A stretch of 8,513 bases of DNA from an uncultured Lachnospiraceae bacterium. GTDB taxonomy: Bacteria; Bacillota_A; Clostridia; Lachnospirales; Lachnospiraceae. This document shows positions 6,424 through 8,513 of the stretch, one piece after another. A program made the translations under genes and the position numbers. Every line of letters begins with the position of its first letter. Position 1 is the first letter of the stretch. The notes below the pieces were generated by a model. The model did no database searches and was not told where the DNA came from. It worked only from the letters and a program-made list of their open reading frames with translations. The stretch spans positions 1-8,513 of the forward strand of contig CATLIP010000103.1 of assembly GCA_949957035.1 (NCBI GenBank), written 5' to 3'.

Positions 6424-7272
6424 CTATGCTCTGCCGTCACAGCCGCAGACCTTCATTCGCTCCATAACCAGCTTCTTTACCGCCGGGATTCCGACCTTAC
6501 CAAACGCCTTGGGGTCAAAGGTCTCCGGCTTCTCTTTCAGCAGCTCCTTCACTGCGTCCGTATATGCCGCCCGAAGCTCCGTAGCAAAGTTCACCTTACA
6601 GATTCCCCTCTTCACGCAGTCAATCACGTCCTCATCAGACAAGCCCGAAGCGCCGTGGAGAACGAGAGGAATATCCACCGCCTTGCGAATCTCCGATAAT
6701 CTCTCCTTATCCAGAACCGGAGTACCCACATAGAAGCCATGGGCAGTCCCGATAGCCACCGCTAAAGAAGAGATACCCGTCCTCTCCACAAACTCTGCGG
6801 CCTGTGCCGGGTCTGTATTCGTATCCGCCTCTGCCTCTAAGTCGTCTTCCTTTCCTCCGACCTTTCCAAGCTCTGCCTCCACCGGAATCTGATTCGGAGC
6901 CGCAACTAAAACGACACGTCTTGTCACATCAATATTCTCCTCAAATCCGGAACCCGAACCGTCAATCATGATAGAGGTATACCCTTCTCTTATGGCGCGC
7001 ACTGCCAAATCAAAGCTGTTCCCATGATCCAAATGGAGCGCAACCGGAACCGATGCCTTCTGTGCCTCTGCACGTACAAGAGCGGTGTAAGTCTCAAGGG
7101 TTCCGTAATTAATCGTAGAAGGCGTCGTCTGTATCATAACCGGATCCTTAAGCTCCTCTGCCGCGGCGATAATAGCCTTCACCATCTCCATATTCTCGGC
7201 ATTAAATGCGCCTACCGCATATCCGCCCTTCTGCGCGTCCAACAACATTTCCTTTGATGTAACTAATGACAT
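6424..7272 (-). CDS. Class II tagatose-1,6-bisphosphate aldolase, catalytic subunit (GatY/KbaY-like)
   Basis: This 282-residue class II zinc aldolase should split D-tagatose-1,6-bisphosphate into dihydroxyacetone phosphate and glyceraldehyde-3-phosphate. The family residues are in place: catalytic D82 and zinc ligand H83 (HLDHG), E132/E134 (VEAELG), zinc ligands H178 (GTAHG) and H206 (LHGASG), and the phosphate-binding NFATE strand. GGKEDD (139-144), TDPAQAAEFVERTGISSLAV and the C-terminal CGCDGRA tail closely match E. coli GatY/KbaY as I recall them, as does the length. Fructose-bisphosphate aldolase is the alternative, but the adjoining GatZ-like gene points to tagatose. GatY and KbaY cannot be told apart here, so I give no symbol. 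The ATG at 7272 follows the gatZ-like stop by 12 bases, with a strong GGAGG at 7280-7284. Confidence 0.9.
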   Translation of the reverse strand: MSLVTSKEMLLDAQKGGYAVGAFNAENMEMVKAIIAAAEELKDPVMIQTTPSTINYGTLETYTALVRAEAQKASVPVALHLDHGNSFDLAVRAIREGYTSIMIDGSGSGFEENIDVTRRVVLVAAPNQIPVEAELGKVGGKEDDLEAEADTNTDPAQAAEFVERTGISSLAVAIGTAHGFYVGTPVLDKERLSEIRKAVDIPLVLHGASGLSDEDVIDCVKRGICKVNFATELRAAYTDAVKELLKEKPETFDPKAFGKVGIPAVKKLVMERMKVCGCDGRA

Positions 7273-7284
7273 ATCTTCTCCTCC

Positions 7285-8513
7285 TTATCTCGCAAATACA
7301 TTGCTGTTCATATAGTTATGCTTCGTCGCGTAGTTATAATCCTCCACGAAGGTGACCACACAGTCCTTCGCCAACGCCTGGGCCTGCTTCTTAAGACTTC
7401 CCGCAATCACCTTGTTGTACTGCCGCGGCATGTACTGATGCAGCATATTCATCGGGATTCCCGCCTCGTCAAGATTCGCAAACAGCTTCCGGATTGCCGC
7501 CTCGATCCGTTCGTTGTTCATATAGTATCTGCAGCGGTCGGAGAAGCTGTACTTCCTTGCCTGCCGCTTCTCTTCCTCCGTACCATGATAATGCTTCTGC
7601 CAGTTGCCCGGCTGTGCCAGCATAACCTCTTCCATTACACTTATAAAGTTAGCACGTTTTTCCTCAGCAATCAATTCTTTTTCCATAAGACTTAAGGCAA
7701 ATAATCCCTCTCTGAGTCCATAGGTCAAAGCAGGACCGACTTTCAGAATGGCAATGCCGTCCTCCACCATCTGCCGAAGGCTCTCGGGCGTCTGGTAATC
7801 CGTAGAATGTCCCTCAAACACAATCCCGTCATACTTCTTCAAGGCGTCGCACAGCTGGCGCGCATTTGCCCGGTCATACTGGAATACATCCATATCCCCA
7901 AACTCCACGCCCGGCTGTACCACCACGCCGATAATATTCTCAAATGCATCCGATATTCCATACTTTTCAAAGGTCTCCCGATATACCTGCACCGTCCGCT
8001 CAAAGGCTTCCGGCTTAGTAACCGAAATTGCGTCCTCCTCTTCCTGAGCTCCCCCCGGAATCGGAACCTCGCTTCCGATAATAAACACCGGCCGCGCCTC
8101 CTTTGGATTTACTTTCAAAAGCTCCTGATATGCCTCCTCACATGCCTGGTATAAAATCACGCCGCGTCTTGCAATCACCTCGTCGCTTAGCATCTCGTCC
8201 GCAGAATCACTGGCCAGCTTCATACTGGTATCCAGGTGAATCTTCTTAAAGCCTGCCGCTACAAACTGCTTCACCAGCTCTATGGAATTAGCCATGGCCT
8301 CTTCCTCAGAAAGTCCGGCCCACGTCAGCGGCCCAAGATGGTCTCCTCCAAGTACTATCTGCTCCTTGGGAAATCCGACGGATTCAGCGATTCCATATAC
8401 GAATTCCGTAAAATCTGCCGGCTTCATCCCCGTATATCCCCCAAACTGATTGACCTGGTTCGCTGTGGCCTCAATCAAGATATAATCGTCAAACCGCTTC
8501 GCCTGCTCTAAAA
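7285..8513 (-). CDS. Tagatose-bisphosphate aldolase accessory subunit, GatZ/KbaZ-like (5' truncated)
   Basis: The window holds 408 residues to the TAA at 7285-7287; the frame stays open to the edge, so roughly 30 N-terminal residues are missing by comparison with E. coli GatZ (about 420 residues). The family stabilises and is needed for full activity of the GatY/KbaY aldolase; it has a TIM-barrel fold but is usually called non-catalytic. Signature stretches are LIEATANQVNQFGGYTGMKP, LGGDHLGP, GFKKIHLDTSM, VVQPGVEFGDMD, EGHSTDYQT and ILKVGPALTYGLREGLFAL. A TTG at 8478 could be read as a start, but the coding sequence continues upstream with conserved family residues (FDDYILIEAT), so it is internal. 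This is the first visible gene of the operon; the operon promoter and any transporter or regulator lie beyond the window. Confidence 0.93.
   Translation of the reverse strand, partial: LEQAKRFDDYILIEATANQVNQFGGYTGMKPADFTEFVYGIAESVGFPKEQIVLGGDHLGPLTWAGLSEEEAMANSIELVKQFVAAGFKKIHLDTSMKLASDSADEMLSDEVIARRGVILYQACEEAYQELLKVNPKEARPVFIIGSEVPIPGGAQEEEDAISVTKPEAFERTVQVYRETFEKYGISDAFENIIGVVVQPGVEFGDMDVFQYDRANARQLCDALKKYDGIVFEGHSTDYQTPESLRQMVEDGIAILKVGPALTYGLREGLFALSLMEKELIAEEKRANFISVMEEVMLAQPGNWQKHYHGTEEEKRQARKYSFSDRCRYYMNNERIEAAIRKLFANLDEAGIPMNMLHQYMPRQYNKVIAGSLKKQAQALAKDCVVTFVEDYNYATKHNYMNSNVFAR

Noticed and set aside
8476..8478. TTG as possible start of the GatZ-like gene
   Set aside because: Family-typical residues continue in frame upstream to the window edge, so the true start is outside the window.

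Overview
The window looks like chromosome from a spore-forming, motile member of the Clostridia, most likely Lachnospiraceae. This rests on protein style (a PhoR/ResE-type sensor kinase, a CwlC-like amidase, a Cache chemoreceptor, a clostridial FMN-binding lipoprotein), AGGAGG ribosome sites, GTG starts and moderate GC content. It is inferred from reading alone, with no database search. I see no mobile element, CRISPR array, tRNA, rRNA or riboswitch. Apart from the first gene, everything is read leftward (minus strand).

Layout from left to right. (1) Positions 2-325 (+) hold the C-terminal ATPase end of a sensor histidine kinase, cut by the window edge and closed by a strong rho-independent terminator. 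(2) Positions 391-1155 (-) encode a zinc-dependent N-acetylmuramoyl-L-alanine amidase with a C-terminal SPOR domain and no signal peptide, as in the sporulation mother-cell enzyme CwlC. A sigma-K-like promoter lies just upstream. (3) Positions 1231-3634 (-) hold a two-gene unit: a transmembrane chemoreceptor and, 7 bases downstream, a lipoprotein with an FMN-binding domain. The unit has a near-consensus sigma-A promoter (TTTACA, 17 bases, TATAAT) and its own terminator. (4) Positions 3837-8513 (-) hold a tightly packed sugar or polyol operon in the order gatZ/kbaZ-like (partial), gatY/kbaY-like, FGGY kinase, gatD-like dehydrogenase, then a terminator.

How the genes work together. In the catabolic operon, the GatD-like enzyme should oxidise a polyol (galactitol-1-phosphate in the classical family) to a ketose. 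The GatY/GatZ pair should cleave tagatose-1,6-bisphosphate to dihydroxyacetone phosphate and glyceraldehyde-3-phosphate. The kinase is not the PfkB-type tagatose-6-phosphate kinase of textbook galactitol operons but an FGGY (xylulokinase-like) kinase, which raises the possibility of a route through a free ketose. The chemoreceptor and flavin lipoprotein probably share a sensory or redox role at the membrane, but nothing in the sequence proves it. Most of the window is ordinary core or accessory metabolism. The points worth a second look are the chemoreceptor-flavolipoprotein pair, the kinase swap in the gat-like operon, and the sigma-K-type control of the amidase.
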